Shown here: in pieces, positions 16,401 to 54,875 of the stretch
Layout: every line of letters begins with the position of its first letter
Numbering within the stretch: position 1 is the first letter of the stretch
Assembly (NCBI GenBank): GCA_035582835.1
Contig: JAYKAV010002353.1
Span: forward strand, 373,531 to 437,530
DNA: 64,000 nucleotides
Source: Phoebastria nigripes
Lineage: Eukaryota; Chordata; Aves; Procellariiformes; Diomedeidae
Direction: 5' to 3'
The notes under the pieces: generated by a model
Told to the model about the DNA's origin: nothing
The model's database searches: none
The model's input: only the letters and a program-made list of their open reading frames with translations
Position numbers and translations under genes: made by a program

Positions 16401-19036
16401 TAGTGCTGCTTCTTACCTTTTAAAATATACGGAGACTTTGCGACATGTTTATCTCCAGTTTTGACTTCTATCTTCAGGTTTTTGTAGCTTGCATACATCC
16501 TGTATCTTACAAGGAAGGAACCATCTTTCCTGTCTAATACTTGCACACCAACCCGAGTGAACTGTTCATCAGGAGCAGTGATCTTCACCTGGAATGCGTT
16601 TTCACCCGGCGATGAAGTGAACCTACACAGAGAATAAGTGGGAGCTTAATAAAAAAGGAAACACACAACAGCTTTCTTAGTCTGATCCATTCCTTTTCAA
16701 GTTGACAGATTTCCAGTGACTTCACTGAGCCACGCTAGGTCTTTATGAGCACATCCTAATGTTCACTAGCAAGGCATGATTTTTCCAAAGACAATTTTGT
16801 TAGGCTACCTAAAATGTCTCATGCTGTTAGAAGCATTAGGTATCAAGAAGGTTCCACTCAGATTCTCATGAGCACACCTCCAAAATCACTTGGTGCCCTA
16901 CATGTTGAACAGTGTTGGAAAAACAGTCTTTGATTATATGGGAACAGAGCACCTTTAAAAATCCAGCATAGCTCTTGATTAGTAGTAGCTCAAGTGTAAA
17001 AAATGATGGGAAGGTAGAGAGCACGCAGATAAATGTATCTTGGTAGATATATCTTGGTGTCTTGTCCTGTAGTGACAGGACAAGGGACAACGGTTTTAAA
17101 CTGAAAGAGGGTAGATTTAGATTGGACAGAAGGAGGATATTTGTTACGATGAGGGTGGTGAGACACTGCAACAGGTTGCCTGGAGAAGTTGTGGATGCCC
17201 CATCCCTGGAAGTGTTCAAGGTCAGGCTGCATGGGCCTTTGAGCAACCCGATCTAGTGAAAGATGTCCCTGCCCATGGCAGGGGGGTCAGACTAGGAGAT
17301 CTTTAAAAGCCTCTTCCAACCCAAACCATTCTATGATTCTATAAAAAAACCCAATACTAGAACAAGCTTCACAGTAGCAGCTTAATTAAGTCTGTTATTT
17401 TACATACAGAAGCAAAATGTTTCCAGATTACTTTATTTTCCAGGTATTATTTAAGGAAGTAAAGAACAAAGTTAAACTTCTTAATCATTATGGTAGCTCA
17501 TACATGGGAAAAAAAAGGGTATTACAAATGCCAGTGTCTTGGTAGGGAAAAAACATTATAGTGGGATCATGTAATTCAATGTGTACATTTTAGTAAAATT
17601 CACCCTACACCAATCATAGAAAAATCTCCATAAAACCAAATAAAATAATTTGAAAAATCATGAAGTTATCACATATCATTGAGGTATTAACAAAGTTGGC
17701 ACAGTCAAAATGCTGCATCTGCCAACTTTCTTCCACCTCTTTAAACACGGTCCCAAATATGTAGGGAGAGCTTGGGATAGACAGAGGGGTGGTGGGAGTG
17801 GCTGGACTAACGGCTTACAGCCCAGCAGCCTGGTCACCTTTCCTGAAACTTGTCCAGACATACTAGAGAGCTGCCAGTTCAGCTAAATGCAGGAAATATT
17901 TACTCTCCAAGATACGCTGAACTGGCAGCTCCCAGACTTGCATGTGCCATGGTGCATCTAATCTGGACAACCTGGATGGAGCCCTCTGAGCTCCTATCTA
18001 GCTCTAGGTCAGGATTTCTTTCCTGTAGAAATGGAAAGCCATGAGTGTCCTCTGCAAACTAAGTTTACCTATTTCATTCCTATGAAGTTTACCTAATGGC
18101 CTATAAAGTAATTCCAAAATGACTCTAGTGATCTTGTGCCTACGTGTTTAGGAGAAATACTGATGTTCCTAACAGTGGAAACAAGCAGGACACCTGAGCA
18201 GATATATCATAAATTAAATATATTAGTTATTGTTAAGGTTTTGACAAAGCAGAATAAATCATAAATTGCTGGTTGGACCAATACGCGTGTTTTGCTGTTG
18301 AACATTTTCATCTTCTTTTCTCATCTCATCCCCTTGTGCAGTTACTTGATACTCCTAAAACGACTAATTAGCTTTTTCTAAGTGATATACAGAAAAAGTG
18401 ACGTAGGGAGCCTTCAGCCTTCCCTTTCTACAAGAAAATCCCACGTAAATTTCTGCCTAAAAGGTGAAAGTGGTTCAGCTGGGACACGGGCAGCCAAGGT
18501 CGGCCTCGCCGAGGATGGGGCACTGCTGCGATTCAAGGGCGGGGGGGGGGGTGGGGGGAGCAGGACGCTTCGCTCCCTCACAAGAAATCCAGCAATTACG
18601 ATGTGGACCCAGGGCCCGCAAATATTTAAGGGGCTGCCCAAGGTGGGTGAAGTCGCACGCCCACGCACCCGTGGGGGGGTGCTAATGCCTGGGGAAGGGC
18701 GCGTAGAAAGCAAGCTCTGCCGCTCCCCGCCTAACTCGTTTCACCCTCCTGACCGGGAGGGGGTCGGTGGGCAGGGAACGTGACTTTTTAACCGATCTCT
18801 CGGATTTTTTTTCTGCTCACAATCTCCGTGAAAAGCAGCCGCCGCCGCCGCGCTTACCTCTGCCCTTCGGCGTCCACGGCCTGCACGTAAAAATAGCGAG
18901 CGGGGAGGGCAGCCTCCGCCCGCAGCCCGGGCCCCCATACCGCGCTGCGCTCGGGGCTCAGCCCGCCGCCCCCGCCCGCCGCGGCGCCCGCCGCAACGGC
19001 TCCCAGGGCGACGCAGAGCGGCCACAGGCCACGCAT
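7453..19036 (-). CDS. POGLUT2: POGLUT2 (KDELC1), ER protein O-glucosyltransferase 2
   Basis: Ten coding exons on the minus strand: 18858-19036, 16417-16622, 15812-16017, 14958-15035, 10875-11047, 9586-9823, 8790-8999, 8341-8430, 7700-7804 and 7453-7470. All borders are GT-AG and the phases fit. The total is 1503 nt or 500 aa, against 502 in human. The N-terminus ([14 protein letters not shown]) is a signal peptide. A filamin-type Ig domain follows, with [15 protein letters not shown] and [15 protein letters not shown]. The CAP10/GT90 glucosyltransferase domain includes [38 protein letters not shown] (from about residue 306) and [17 protein letters not shown]. The enzyme adds glucose to serines in EGF repeats (Notch family) in the ER lumen. 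The protein ends in KDEL. The start ATG lies in the CpG island and is the only one giving a signal peptide. Confidence 0.96.
9824..10874 (-). other. POGLUT2 intron 5
   Basis: This lies between the exons ending in METMGR-type sequence and starting at VSLDMM. It is A-rich with several short direct motifs in 10140-10560. It may hold an old interspersed repeat, but no family could be named. Confidence 0.4.
11690..11905 (+). mobile_element. Old CR1-type LINE fragment
   Basis: This diverged segment lies in POGLUT2 intron 4. It reads like the C-terminal part of the CR1 reverse-transcriptase ORF of amniotes: blocks resembling 'cacccccatcttgagcattg', 'tggttctgg', 'agaaggtacaaagaaaggca' and 'ttcagtttggagagcagaag'. 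Many indels break the frame, so it is an ancient, inactive copy. Its sense strand is opposite to the host gene. Confidence 0.65.
11906..14957 (-). other. Remainder of POGLUT2 intron 4
   Basis: About 3 kb of AT-rich sequence without splice-flanked conserved coding blocks. Pyrimidine-rich stretches occur near 14220-14290. No gene or named repeat was identified. Confidence 0.4.
15500..15665 (+). mobile_element. Degraded MIR-like CORE-SINE
   Basis: Inside POGLUT2 intron 3, the order 'aggagacttgggtctgtgcc', then 'ttaccttcactgtgcttcag', then 'ttgtaacgtggacaaa' follows the tRNA-derived MIR body (gagacctgggtt ... aacctctctgtgcctcag ... ctgtaaaatgg). It is heavily mutated and truncated at both ends. 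Confidence 0.5.
16100..16205 (-). mobile_element. Possible ancient amniote LINE tail
   Basis: The segment contains 'gggccaaaccttcagcaact' and 'gactccagtggagtcacgcc'. These recall the widespread old amniote repeat end that reads ggatctggccc and gacttcagtggagttacacc. The fit is partial and the family uncertain. Confidence 0.3.
17058..17342 (+). mobile_element. CR1 LINE 3' end
   Basis: In POGLUT2 intron 1, this is a 5'-truncated CR1 in plus orientation. It begins at 'agtgacaggacaagggacaa', passes through 'caggttgcctggagaagttg' and 'catccctggaagtgttcaag', then 'agactaggagatctttaaaa'. It ends with the diagnostic octamer tail ATTCTATGATTCTAT. It lacks a poly-A tail, as expected for CR1, and is antisense to the host gene. 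Open frames over it are residual RT or UTR frames. Confidence 0.92.
18538..18560 (+). other. G-run with quadruplex potential
   Basis: The sequence is three Gs, a C, twelve Gs, a T and six Gs, just inside the downstream edge of the POGLUT2 CpG island in intron 1. Such runs can form G-quadruplexes on the plus strand, which is the non-template strand for plus-directed transcription and the template strand for POGLUT2. Run length is uncertain in draft sequence. Confidence 0.5.
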
Positions 19037-19357
19037 TTACAGCGCTTCCCCTGGCGGAGAAACACCGCCGAGGCGCGGGAGGGAGCACAGCCGGGACCTT
19101 CCTCCTTCCCTCACCGCGGCACCGGGGAGTCCCGCCTTCGGCGCGGCTGCATGGAGCGTGGCGGGGAGGGATCGCGGGGCCGCTGCCGCCCTGTCCCTGC
19201 TCTTGTCCCTGCGCCCGGCTGCCGGCAGGGCTCCTCAGGGCACCCTCCCCGCCGCGCCTGAGGGGAGGGGAGCGGAGCGGGGCGGGGCGATCTCCCGCCA
19301 CACCCACCTGCTTCCGCGGGGGCGGGGCGGGCGGCGCCGCACTTCCCGCGCGCAGTG

Positions 19358-19376
19358 GCGCTGCCGGGAGACGTAG
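19358..19376 (-). promoter_or_regulatory. Candidate ZNF143/THAP11-type element
   Basis: Read on the minus strand this is ACTACGTCTCCCGGCAGCG. It closely fits the ACTAC-nn-TCCC-rG core-promoter element bound by ZNF143/THAP11. It lies about 320 bp upstream of the POGLUT2 ATG in the CpG island, a usual position for this motif. Confidence 0.45.
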
Positions 19377-19560
19377 TCCGGTTCGGCGGGGCGGCGGTTG
19401 GCAGCGGTTGAGAGGTGGTTGGTGACCCGCGCCGGGCTAGCCCAGGGCTGCCTCAGCCCCGGAGCAGCTCGGCGGCTCCGGGTGGCCCAGGGGCTTTGCT
19501 GGGACCCACCTCAGAGGACGGGGACTGAGGAAAGCCGGCTCTGCCCATGTCTCTGACTTG

Positions 19561-22012
19561 TGCATTCAGACGTCTCGGTGTCGCCNTTTTCTCCGTGTCA
19601 TGGGCTCAAGTCCCCCCGTTCACTCCATTTCCGTAACATTAGGGTGAGAAATAAAGAGTTTAAAATCGGGAAAATGAGTTTTCAAAATCCTCCCCAGAGC
19701 AGCTGAAGCAGGTGCGTGATGTCCGGTAGCTCAGGTCACCGTCCCAGATTGCCTGGAGCAGAGGTGAAGGGGCACGGCAGGGGTGATTCAACGGCCCTTT
19801 GTCTGTCAAGTGATCCAACCTCAGGCTGCAGAAAGCTAGTGTGAAACACTGATGCTGTTCTTAACTACATACAGAATCACAGAATCATTTAGGTTGGAAA
19901 AGACCTTTAAGATCATCGAGTCCAACCGTTAACCTAGCACTGCCAAGTCCACCACTAAACCATGTCCCTAAGCACCACATCTACACGTCTTTTAAACACC
20001 TCCAGGGACGGTGACTCAACGACTACCCTGGGCAGCCTGTTCCAATGCTTGACAACCCTTTCAGTGGAGAAATTTTTCCCAGTATCCAATCTAAACCTCC
20101 CCTGGCAGAACCTGAGGCCATTTCCTCTTGTCCTATCGCTTGTTACTTGGGAGAAGAGACCGACACCCACCTCGCTACAACCTCCTTTCAGGTAGGTTGT
20201 ACACACACATACCCAAATGCTTTTCTTTGTCATTTAGCTACAGAAACCTCACCAAAATTAAGGCTTCTCTGTGGGAGAACTTCAATCCTAAAAGATACTT
20301 TCAATTTTGCTCTTTATTGCTTTTCTCTTGTTAAGGCAAACAATACAGAAAATTAAACCTCATCATCAAGGAGTCATGAATTTCGAAGAGATTTTGTATT
20401 TTGAAATACTGCAAATATGTTCATAGAAAAGCACACAAAAAATCACTCAAGAAAATTACAAGCTGAGAAAGGACCACTTGGGTCAATGAATGTCACCTTT
20501 TCCAACCAGCATTACAAAATGCCTTAAAAAATTATCAAGCTCCAACTTTAAAAGGCATAGTTTTTGTCTCCTGCTGTTCCCATTGACATAATTTTTCAGG
20601 ACATTCAGCAGTTAGAAGACTTGCAATTTCCAGTCTAAAAATTCATGCAGGCCCTATTTTACATCCATGACCCTTTGGCTCCTCTCCCTCCCCCGTCTTT
20701 ACTCTCTTGATGTATTTTACAGGCTGAAATCACACTCCTTCTCAGCTTATGTTTTGCTGTATGAGACAAGCCAGTCTCCTTTAGCAGAAGAGAACTTTAA
20801 AGATGGTTTTATTTAAAAAGAAGTTTCATAGCTATAGAATTCACAGAACGTCCTTCCTCTTCCTAGCAGGTTGGCATCGGCACGTTAAAAAAAGCACAGC
20901 AGCGATGAAGTAAAGGCGACACACTTCTACCCTCCTGCCTTTCTCTCCTCCAGCTTTTCTCCCTCACATCAGCACAGCTTGGGGAACCCATGTAGAGATC
21001 TGGCACTATTTGTCAGCACCCAAACAAGTTGCAAACTAAATCATGTAACCTAATTTTAGTCCTGGCTGGCAAAGCCAGTGTTGCTGCTATCCTAATGCCT
21101 GTAATTTGGCTCAGAGAAAAATGCTTTGGAGGCAGAATTGTTTAATTACTTCAAAGGCTGTTGGCCGACTAAGGCTCAGCAGGCTTCCAGCTGGCAAAGA
21201 CATAAGGGACGCGCTCCATTACGAGAGGCAGGTTGCCTCGGGATGAAGCCACATCAGATTCTGAATCTGATCTAGGTCTTGTCTTACTCGTGTCCAGGGG
21301 ATGGCAAACTTGGCTGTGCCAACAGGCGTCAGAGGACTTCTGCACCTTTGCTCTGCCTAACCACTGAAAACTATCAAATAACTATTAACATTTGAGGAGA
21401 AATTTGATTCTTCTTTCCACTATTTGTAGCACCTCTCACAGAAACTACTGCTGGGAGTAGGGGCTCTGTGGGCTGAGGGCACCATGCTGTAATCACTGGC
21501 ATTGAATCTTCTGTCAGCAGGACACCATATAACTTTTTGATCTTTCTCTGTTTTGAGTTTTATTTTAAATTTTATAACTTCTTTGTTATAAAAGCAATCA
21601 TTTAATATTACAAATCTGAATATTTAAAAATAAATAAATTTTAAATAATTGTGGCAGTACTGGAAGCACTTCACTCACGTCTTCAGTGTCACTGTGTTTG
21701 TGNACGTTGAAAGTATGCTGACTGCAGTGAGGATGAGATGGGAAATATTGTCAGCAGTTCCTGACACCGTTCCCTGAAATAATCTTTTGTTCCTCTATAC
21801 AGTTTTCCAGAAGCATTTTTGTTACATGTATTCTTACTATGGTCAGGGAAACCAAGAGAAACAAATGGTGCACATAAAAGGTCCAGACGCCTGTCCCTTG
21901 CTCCCCCGGAGGCACCCAGCGCTCACTTCTATGCTGCTGCACCATCCCCCCCGAAGGGGAAGACGTAGCCACGTTAGAAGCGCGGCACCAAAGCTGAGCC
22001 AAGACTTGCCGT
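19561..22012. other. Head-to-head intergenic spacer POGLUT2-BIVM
   Basis: Apart from the CR1 copy at 19872-20198, there is no conserved coding exon. AT-rich DNA with AATAAA-like strings occurs around 21600-21650. No repeat family was recognised from 20210 to 22010. Confidence 0.5.
19872..20198 (-). mobile_element. CR1 LINE 3' end
   Basis: This starts with the tail octamers in reverse ('agaatcacagaatcattt'). It continues with 'aggttggaaaagacctttaa', 'gatcatcgagtccaaccgtt', 'gggcagcctgttccaatgct' and 'gcttgttacttgggagaaga'. This is the classic CR1 3' region in minus orientation, 5'-truncated and better preserved than the copy at 17058. It sits between the POGLUT2 and BIVM promoters. The 92-aa frame over it is a remnant. 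Confidence 0.93.
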
Positions 22013-22042
22013 GAGCCGAGCCGAGCCGAGCCGAGCCGAGCC
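22013..22042 (+). repeat. (GAGCC)6 pentanucleotide microsatellite
   Basis: Six perfect tandem GAGCC units sit at the left edge of the BIVM CpG island. Confidence 0.9.
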
Positions 22043-23570
22043 TGCTTTAACCTAAGGGCAGCCCGGGGCAGCAGGGACAGGCGCCCCGGGCACCCTGCTG
22101 CCCTCGGAGCACCGGGCACAGAAGAGCGGCCTCCGCCCTCGCCACCAGCTCGCCGGGCCGTGCAGCGGAGCTCCTGTGCGCCGCGACCCGCAGCCCGAGG
22201 GCAGGGAGGCACCGAGCCCGGAGGGGCCAGCTGGGGGAAGGCAGGCGCCACAGGGCCCAGGCGAGCAGGAGCGCCCGCATTCCAAGGGGATGCGGTGAGG
22301 GCAGGGGGGTGGCCCCGAGCCCGCCGAGGTAGGAGCTGCAGTGGCCGGCTGTTCGGAGCCGGGCAGCTTCGCTCGGCACCTGCAGCGCTCTGGAAGACCG
22401 TCGGCGACCGGCAACTTGCATCAGGATGTTCTGCAGCCAGGCACCCGCCAGTCAACACGGCTTCACCTCTTCACGTGCACCGGGCGCTTCCCGCCCCGAG
22501 CGGGCACGGGCCCAGCGGGCAGCCCCCGCGTCTGGCGGCGCTCCTTTCCCCCGGGCGGCAGCTCCCGCCCGCTCTCCCATTCACGTCTTGCCTTTCCCGA
22601 ATGCCCGTGCAACACCCGCAGCCTCACCTCGGCAGGCAGGTGAGAGCGGTGCCCTGCCCCGGTCAGGCCAGGGCGGAGCGCAGTCGCCAGCCGGGGTGGG
22701 CCCGCCCCGACGCCCACACCCCACGGCGGGGGCCGCCTCCCCCCGTCGCCATCCCCCAGCTGTGCCTCCCCTCCCCCGCCCGCCGGGCAGCAGCGGACGA
22801 GACCATGAGGGCGCACACGGGGGGGACACGGCCAAAGAGGTGCCTCTCACAGCGCCGAGGCGCAGTCGCGGCCCAGCCGGGAGCCGCGCAGCCGGTTCCT
22901 CTGAGACACCGTGAGGGCCCGCAGGGGGAGCGCGGCCGCCGCCACCGCCGGGCAGCCCCGCCTCCCCCCGGTCGGCTGCGGGAGTTGGTGCCGGCCGGCG
23001 GCGGCGGCGGCGCTGAGGNNNNNNNNNNNNNNNNNNNNNNNNNNNNNNNNNNNNNNNNNNNNNNNNNNNNNNNNNNNNNNNNNNNNNNNNNNNNNNNNNN
23101 NNNNNNNNNNNNNNNNNNNNNNNNNNNNNNNNNNNNNNNNNNNNNNNNNNNNNNNNNNNNNNNNNNNNNNNNNNNNNNNNNNNNNNNNNNNNNNNNNNNN
23201 NNNNNNNNNNNNNNNNNNNNNNNNNCTACCCCCGGCGCTGCTGTACCGCCGGGCGCCCCCGCACCGCCGGCCCTCGCAGGCGCTGAGGAAGGGAGCGGGC
23301 CCACCCTCCCGGCGGGCCCCAGGCCCCGCTGCCGCCGAGCCGCGGCCCCTTCCCCCAACCCGGGGCTGTTCACTCTGGAACCGACTGGCGGCAGCTCGGG
23401 GGGCGGGGCCGCAGAGCCGCGCCGAGGCCCCGATTGGCGGCGCCCCAGCCCTCCCGCCCCTCCCCTGTGCTGAGGGCGGGTGCCCCCCACCCCGTGGGGG
23501 AGCTGTGCGGGCCTCCCCGGTGGGTGAGCCCCCACGGAGCTGGTGAGAGCGGATCCTGCCCGGGCTGCTT
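22020..23570. promoter_or_regulatory. CpG-island promoter of BIVM
   Basis: Very G+C- and CpG-rich DNA with many GGGCGG boxes, interrupted by the assembly gap. An inverted CCAAT box (ATTGG) lies at 23433-23437. A plausible donor for a non-coding first exon is GCTG|GTGAGAGC, with the exon ending at 23542. That exon would splice to the acceptor at 24571. Open frames of up to 437 codons (for example 22160-23473) span N bases on all frames and are composition artefacts. Confidence 0.75.
23019..23225. other. Assembly gap (207 N)
   Basis: Unsequenced stretch following a (GGC)n run in the BIVM CpG island. It probably hides part of the core promoter or first exon. The length may be an estimate. Confidence 0.95.
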
Positions 23571-24571
23571 GGCAGAGCCGGGGCTGGGCGCCGCTTGGCT
23601 GCGTTCATTGCAGGCAGCTGCGGAGTACGTGCGTGTGTTTTGGTATCTCCTTGCAACCTTTCAGGTAGAGCCCTGCTTGTGTTTGGTTGCAAGACCTGCT
23701 TCTGGCAGAGGAAGGCTCATGCACTGTGGGTTCAGTTCAGTGACCAGAAGTCGGTGTTGCAGGAGTCTGCTCTCGAGTGAAACTCCTGCCTCCTGCGTGC
23801 CAGGTTTCCCATCTGCGGCACGTGTCTTCGCATCACAGGCGTGCAAGCTGCCGAGATGACGGATAACACATACTATCAATTTGCTTTTTAAAAAAGATCA
23901 TTAAAGGCAAGCCAGCCTTCTAAATTTGTTTTTGGTAATTCTTAGCTACTATAAATAAAACCTGACGCTTTTCTTTCTCACATCCTGAAGAATAGGAGGC
24001 ACGTAAAAATAAAAGGGAACCCTTAACAGCCATATGAGGAAAGCAGTGAAGCAGATTGAGGGTAGTGTTGTCAATTTACAATCAACAGAGGTAATAGTTA
24101 CTGTAATTTTCTGTAAGCTTGAACTTCACTGGCAGCAAAAGTATGCAGGATTCTTCAGAATCGAGTGACCTTAAGTTGCTGTTTCTGTGATTCATTACTT
24201 TGTATAAATTATTTTGTACTCCACATATGCAAGGTATTGTGACTGTAAGGAACAGAAGTGATCACCACAACTACATAGATGTAGGAAGCTTTTTTTTTTA
24301 ATTTTGTTTTTTTATTCATGTGCTGGTTTACAAGTGTAATTACTCATGATGTCTTCATCATGGTATCACTATGGTGTATGCTGTTGGCACCTCACAAATA
24401 GTAAAAAGTGCTGTTTGTAGAATTCTAGAGATGCTTAGGAAAAGACACAGTGTGTGTTGTGATGTGTCCTGAAGGGTATTTCAGCTTTTATTGGGTATGA
24501 GTTCAAAGATAAGCTTTGTGTATATTTTATGTTGATTGGGACACCTGTACAAACTCCTCATTTTCTTTCAG

Positions 24572-24685
24572 GTACCTCGTCGATACCTTGCAGAGGCAAT
24601 GGAGGCAATGATGCAAACTCTGTTGTAATTAAAACATAAAGAAAAAAATATTCTTAGGTGTACAATACTCTTTCAGTATCATTCA
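24572..24685 (+). other. BIVM: BIVM 5' UTR portion of first coding exon
   Basis: A strong acceptor (ttttctttcag) ends at 24571 and opens an exon whose first 114 bases precede the BIVM ATG. They contain short upstream ATGs followed by stops. The upstream non-coding exon(s) should lie in the CpG island. Confidence 0.7.
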
Positions 24686-36880
<12,195 letters not shown>

Positions 36881-38689
36881 AATTAACTTTAGATAATAGA
36901 GTTGATATATTAAAGTTAGTTTTAATCAAGATATATTAGGGATCTTTAGTCTTAGAATACATATGAATAGAAATTATGGTATAAGATACAGCTTCATAAT
37001 TATGAAATAAATCTGATAATATGGCCGCAATGGATGAGATCTGATGTATAAACTGACAGATAAGCACAAATTATTGTACTTTTGCAATCAAAAGTAAATA
37101 TGACAGCAAAATCAGTCATTTCTTTTGAAATAATTGTACTATGTCCAGACCTGTGAAAACAAAAGAGCAGATTGAAATTAGTCAATGTAATAAACAGACT
37201 TCATTGAAAATGCTTAGTATTCAAAAGCATGAAAATTTATTATGTGACTTTATAAAAAGGGTTATTCTGCAAATAGTGTAAGGATAAAAGTAAACATTGC
37301 CTTCCTTTTTAACACTCTTTTATTAAGGCTGCCCATATCCAGTGAAAATAAAAAAAATCACATAGATTAGAAAACCCTGTCAGATTTACAAAGTGAATGT
37401 ACATTCTCCATTTTGTTCCCAGTAGACTTCTGTCAGTCAGATAATCATCTTTTGTCAAGTAGGTCTCAGTTACTTTTCCCTTAGCTGGATGCCTGTTTTA
37501 GACTGAGAGGAATCGCCTGTGGCAGGGAAGGTTCAAAGACGGGCCTTCTTTATTGCTTTTGCTCTGTGGGTACAGCGGCTGAATTCTTATCCTGGAGCCT
37601 CTTGAGAGCACGGACTTGCTTAACACAAGCTTGTGAAATTCAGTATTAAAAAGCTGCATTTACCATTAGCCAAATGAGCCAGCTGAACACTGTGTTCTGT
37701 TGGCAGTTCTGTTCCTTGTTCAGTCTTAAAACCTCTGTCATTTTTCTGCTGCTCTTTTAATTTTGTGTGAAAGGGATGCAAGTGCCGAAAACTGCTGGCA
37801 GCCCTCATGATATTATATACCTCTCAGCCAGCAAACAATTCAAGCTTTTTCAGGTGTCCGTGTGTGGTCTCTTTTTTTTTTTTAAATTATTTTTTTTTCT
37901 AATTTGAAATGTATCCAGTTGTTTGCTCAAACACATCTCAACAGTTGTAAGTTCTGCATACAAATGTTCATACCTGCTCAAGGATTAATTTTTTGACATA
38001 AACAGATTTGTCATGGAATGCAGGGGTTTTGTAGGTTGCTGCTTTTGTTAACCAAAAATGGGAGACTTTTAGACTTTTGTTCATTCAATAAAATTTGTTT
38101 TCTATTTTGTTGTTTGTTCTTCATTTGTCTCGGGAATGGTGACCCTATGTTTAGTGAAGATTTTCAGGAAAGCAGGTAAACGAAGGATCAGAATTGCAAC
38201 CCCTGCTTAGCAAAGTAATCCTGGAGGTAGGATNTTGTTGCTCATAAGCCTGCACAGCTTCTGTGACTTAACCTCTAATATTTAACTTCGAAATTCTGCA
38301 GGCTGATGACTGAACAAAACCCATAGGTTTTGAAAATGTAGGTATTTTCCAGATGAACTATTTTCAGACTTTATTTTTGCAAGATGGATTTGGGCTGAGG
38401 ACTCAAATCTCTTTAGAATACTTGAGCTGTGTTCTTTAGGGTACTTCAGGGTTAAATGAGTTATATAAATGTCTCTAAGTTTTGCCTAATAATGATAGCT
38501 GCACTGAGGAACAGGGACTTGCCTCTCCGCTATTGGCTTGCTGCTATTCTTAAATAGGTGTGTTGTGATGGACTTCATTTTTACAGTCACTTTGTTTGCG
38601 CTTGCTTTGGAGACTATCACGCTTCATCATAAAGTAGGTGGCAGCTTTAATTCTTCCAGCATTAGCAGAAGAAGGAAGATGCGTGTCCT
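36881..38689 (+). other. BIVM 3' UTR and spacer to ERCC5
   Basis: AT-rich sequence with three AATAAA signals in the sense of BIVM (37006, 37189 and 38087). It is consistent with alternative 3' ends. No coding exon was found. Confidence 0.55.
38087..38092 (+). terminator. Distal BIVM polyadenylation signal
   Basis: AATAAA followed within 30 nt by a GT/T-rich element, the usual layout of a strong cleavage site. It gives a 3' UTR of about 1.2 kb. The proximal signals at 37006-37011 and 37189-37194 could give shorter forms. Confidence 0.55.
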
Positions 38690-39720
38690 CGGGGACCTGC
38701 TGCTGGGACCTAGCCAAGGCTGCCTGCAACTTTCCCGAGGGAGTCCCTGGTGGGAGAAGCGGGGTGCAGTGAGGGGCACTGGGGATGCGGTGGGAGCGGA
38801 GCGGGGGGAGTGCGGGCTGGGGGGAAGTCACGCTTAGGGGTCTGTGCTGCCTGTGCCGTTTGGCTCATTTGCTGAGCAGTCGGGGAGATGTCTACGCGGC
38901 TGAGTGTTGCCAAAACAGAAAGAAAAAAAAAATTGTGGCTTTTTTTCTTTTTGCGACATTGTATTCGGTACCTCCCCCGGGCAGGCGGGAACCCGGCGGG
39001 CAGGCTGCCCCAGGCGACAGCGCGGCGCCGCGGTCCCTCCGCCTGGGATGTCCCACAGGCGGCTGCGGCCGCGGGGATCCCTCGGAGAGGGCAGAGGGAC
39101 CCGCACGCCCATGGCAGCTGGAGCCAGAGGGGACGGCGCCGGGGCGTGTGCGGGGCGAGCGGGACGGGACCAGCGCCCGCCATGGCACCCGGCTCCGCCC
39201 CGCGAACGGCACTTCCCGTCGGGCAGCGCGAGGGGGGCGCATGCGTACGCCGCGCGGGGAGGCCGCGGGGCGGGGGCGGGGCTGTGAGGGACTTCTCGGC
39301 CCGAGGCGGCCGGTCCCTGTCCCCGCGCCGGGCTCCGGCCCCCGGCCACCCTCCCGCCCCGCGCCGCAGGTGAGCCCCGCTCGGACGGGCACCCCGCCTT
39401 CCCCTGCCCCGCCGCGGCCTGGCCGCCTTCCCCTGCCTTGCCTTCCCCTTCCCTCCCCTCCCCTGCTCTCCCCCGGGCGGCGCGGCCCCGCTGAGCGCCT
39501 CAGCGTGTCCCCGGGGCGAGGGGCGGTTGTCTGGGACCGTGGCGGTCTCTGCAGAGAGGAGAGCCGAGGCCCCTAGGGCGGTCTGATGGCCGGCCGGCGA
39601 GCAGCTGTAACGCTGCGCTTGACCGGATTTTTAAAAGGTTTTTCACGTACCGAAAGCTGAGGGAATCGTCCGGAACCGGCCCGAGCGGCGGGCGGGGCGC
39701 CCTCCCCAGCCCAGCCTGCC
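38690..39720. promoter_or_regulatory. CpG-island promoter of ERCC5
   Basis: G+C- and CpG-rich region upstream of the ERCC5 start codon with many Sp1-type GGCGGG/CCCGCC boxes. Long frames across it on both strands (for example 38785-39576) are composition effects. Confidence 0.85.
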
Positions 39721-39739
39721 TCGTTATTTCTCTTTGCAG
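39370..39739 (+). other. ERCC5: Possible ERCC5 5' UTR intron
   Basis: A strong donor (GCAG|GTGAGC at 39369/39370) in the CpG island pairs with a good acceptor (tctctttgcag ending at 39739). Splicing would join a non-coding leader to the start-codon exon (39740-39936). Human ERCC5 is normally annotated with its leader and ATG in one exon, so this is a prediction only. Confidence 0.35.
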
Positions 39740-39848
39740 TGATAATGCGTCCTCATTAATAAAGCATACGTGGATCGTATTATCATTGGGTTATTCCTTC
39801 CTTCGTTCCTCATAGATTCTGCTCTCTCAAAGTAGCTGAGAAAGGACA

Positions 39849-54780
<14,932 letters not shown>

Positions 54781-54869
54781 AGAAAAAAAAGTCTTAAAAG
54801 AGAGACTGTGTGTGCGTGGGTTTTTTATGTCTTAAGCTTTGTAAATATTCTAATGAATTTTTGATAAAT

Positions 54870-54875
54870 AATAAA
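54870..54875 (+). terminator. ERCC5 polyadenylation signal
   Basis: AATAAA 90 nt after the stop, followed by a TG-rich direct repeat (tttgtcatgtatttgtcatg). It predicts a very short 3' UTR. Confidence 0.65.

Larger units (their letters stand above)
18460..19560. promoter_or_regulatory. CpG-island promoter of POGLUT2
   Basis: A sharp rise in G+C and CpG density surrounds the POGLUT2 start exon, with GGGCGG boxes and no TATA box near the start. Long open frames on both strands (for example 18741-19307) come from base composition, not genes. No plus-strand transcript starting here could be supported. Confidence 0.85.

Noticed and set aside
17062..17256. Open frames over the CR1 copies (also 19955-20233)
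   Set aside because: These are remnants of truncated LINE 3' ends, not host genes.
18741..19307. Long open frames on both strands in the POGLUT2 CpG island
   Set aside because: G+C-rich DNA lacks stop codons by composition. Only the POGLUT2 first exon has a signal peptide, a donor and family match.
22160..23692. Open frames up to 437 codons around the BIVM CpG island
   Set aside because: They run through the 207-N gap, overlap on all frames, are Pro/Arg/Gly/Ala-rich and have no conserved motif.
38710..39576. Open frames of 100-263 codons in the ERCC5 CpG island
   Set aside because: Overlapping on both strands with low-complexity content; composition effect at a promoter.
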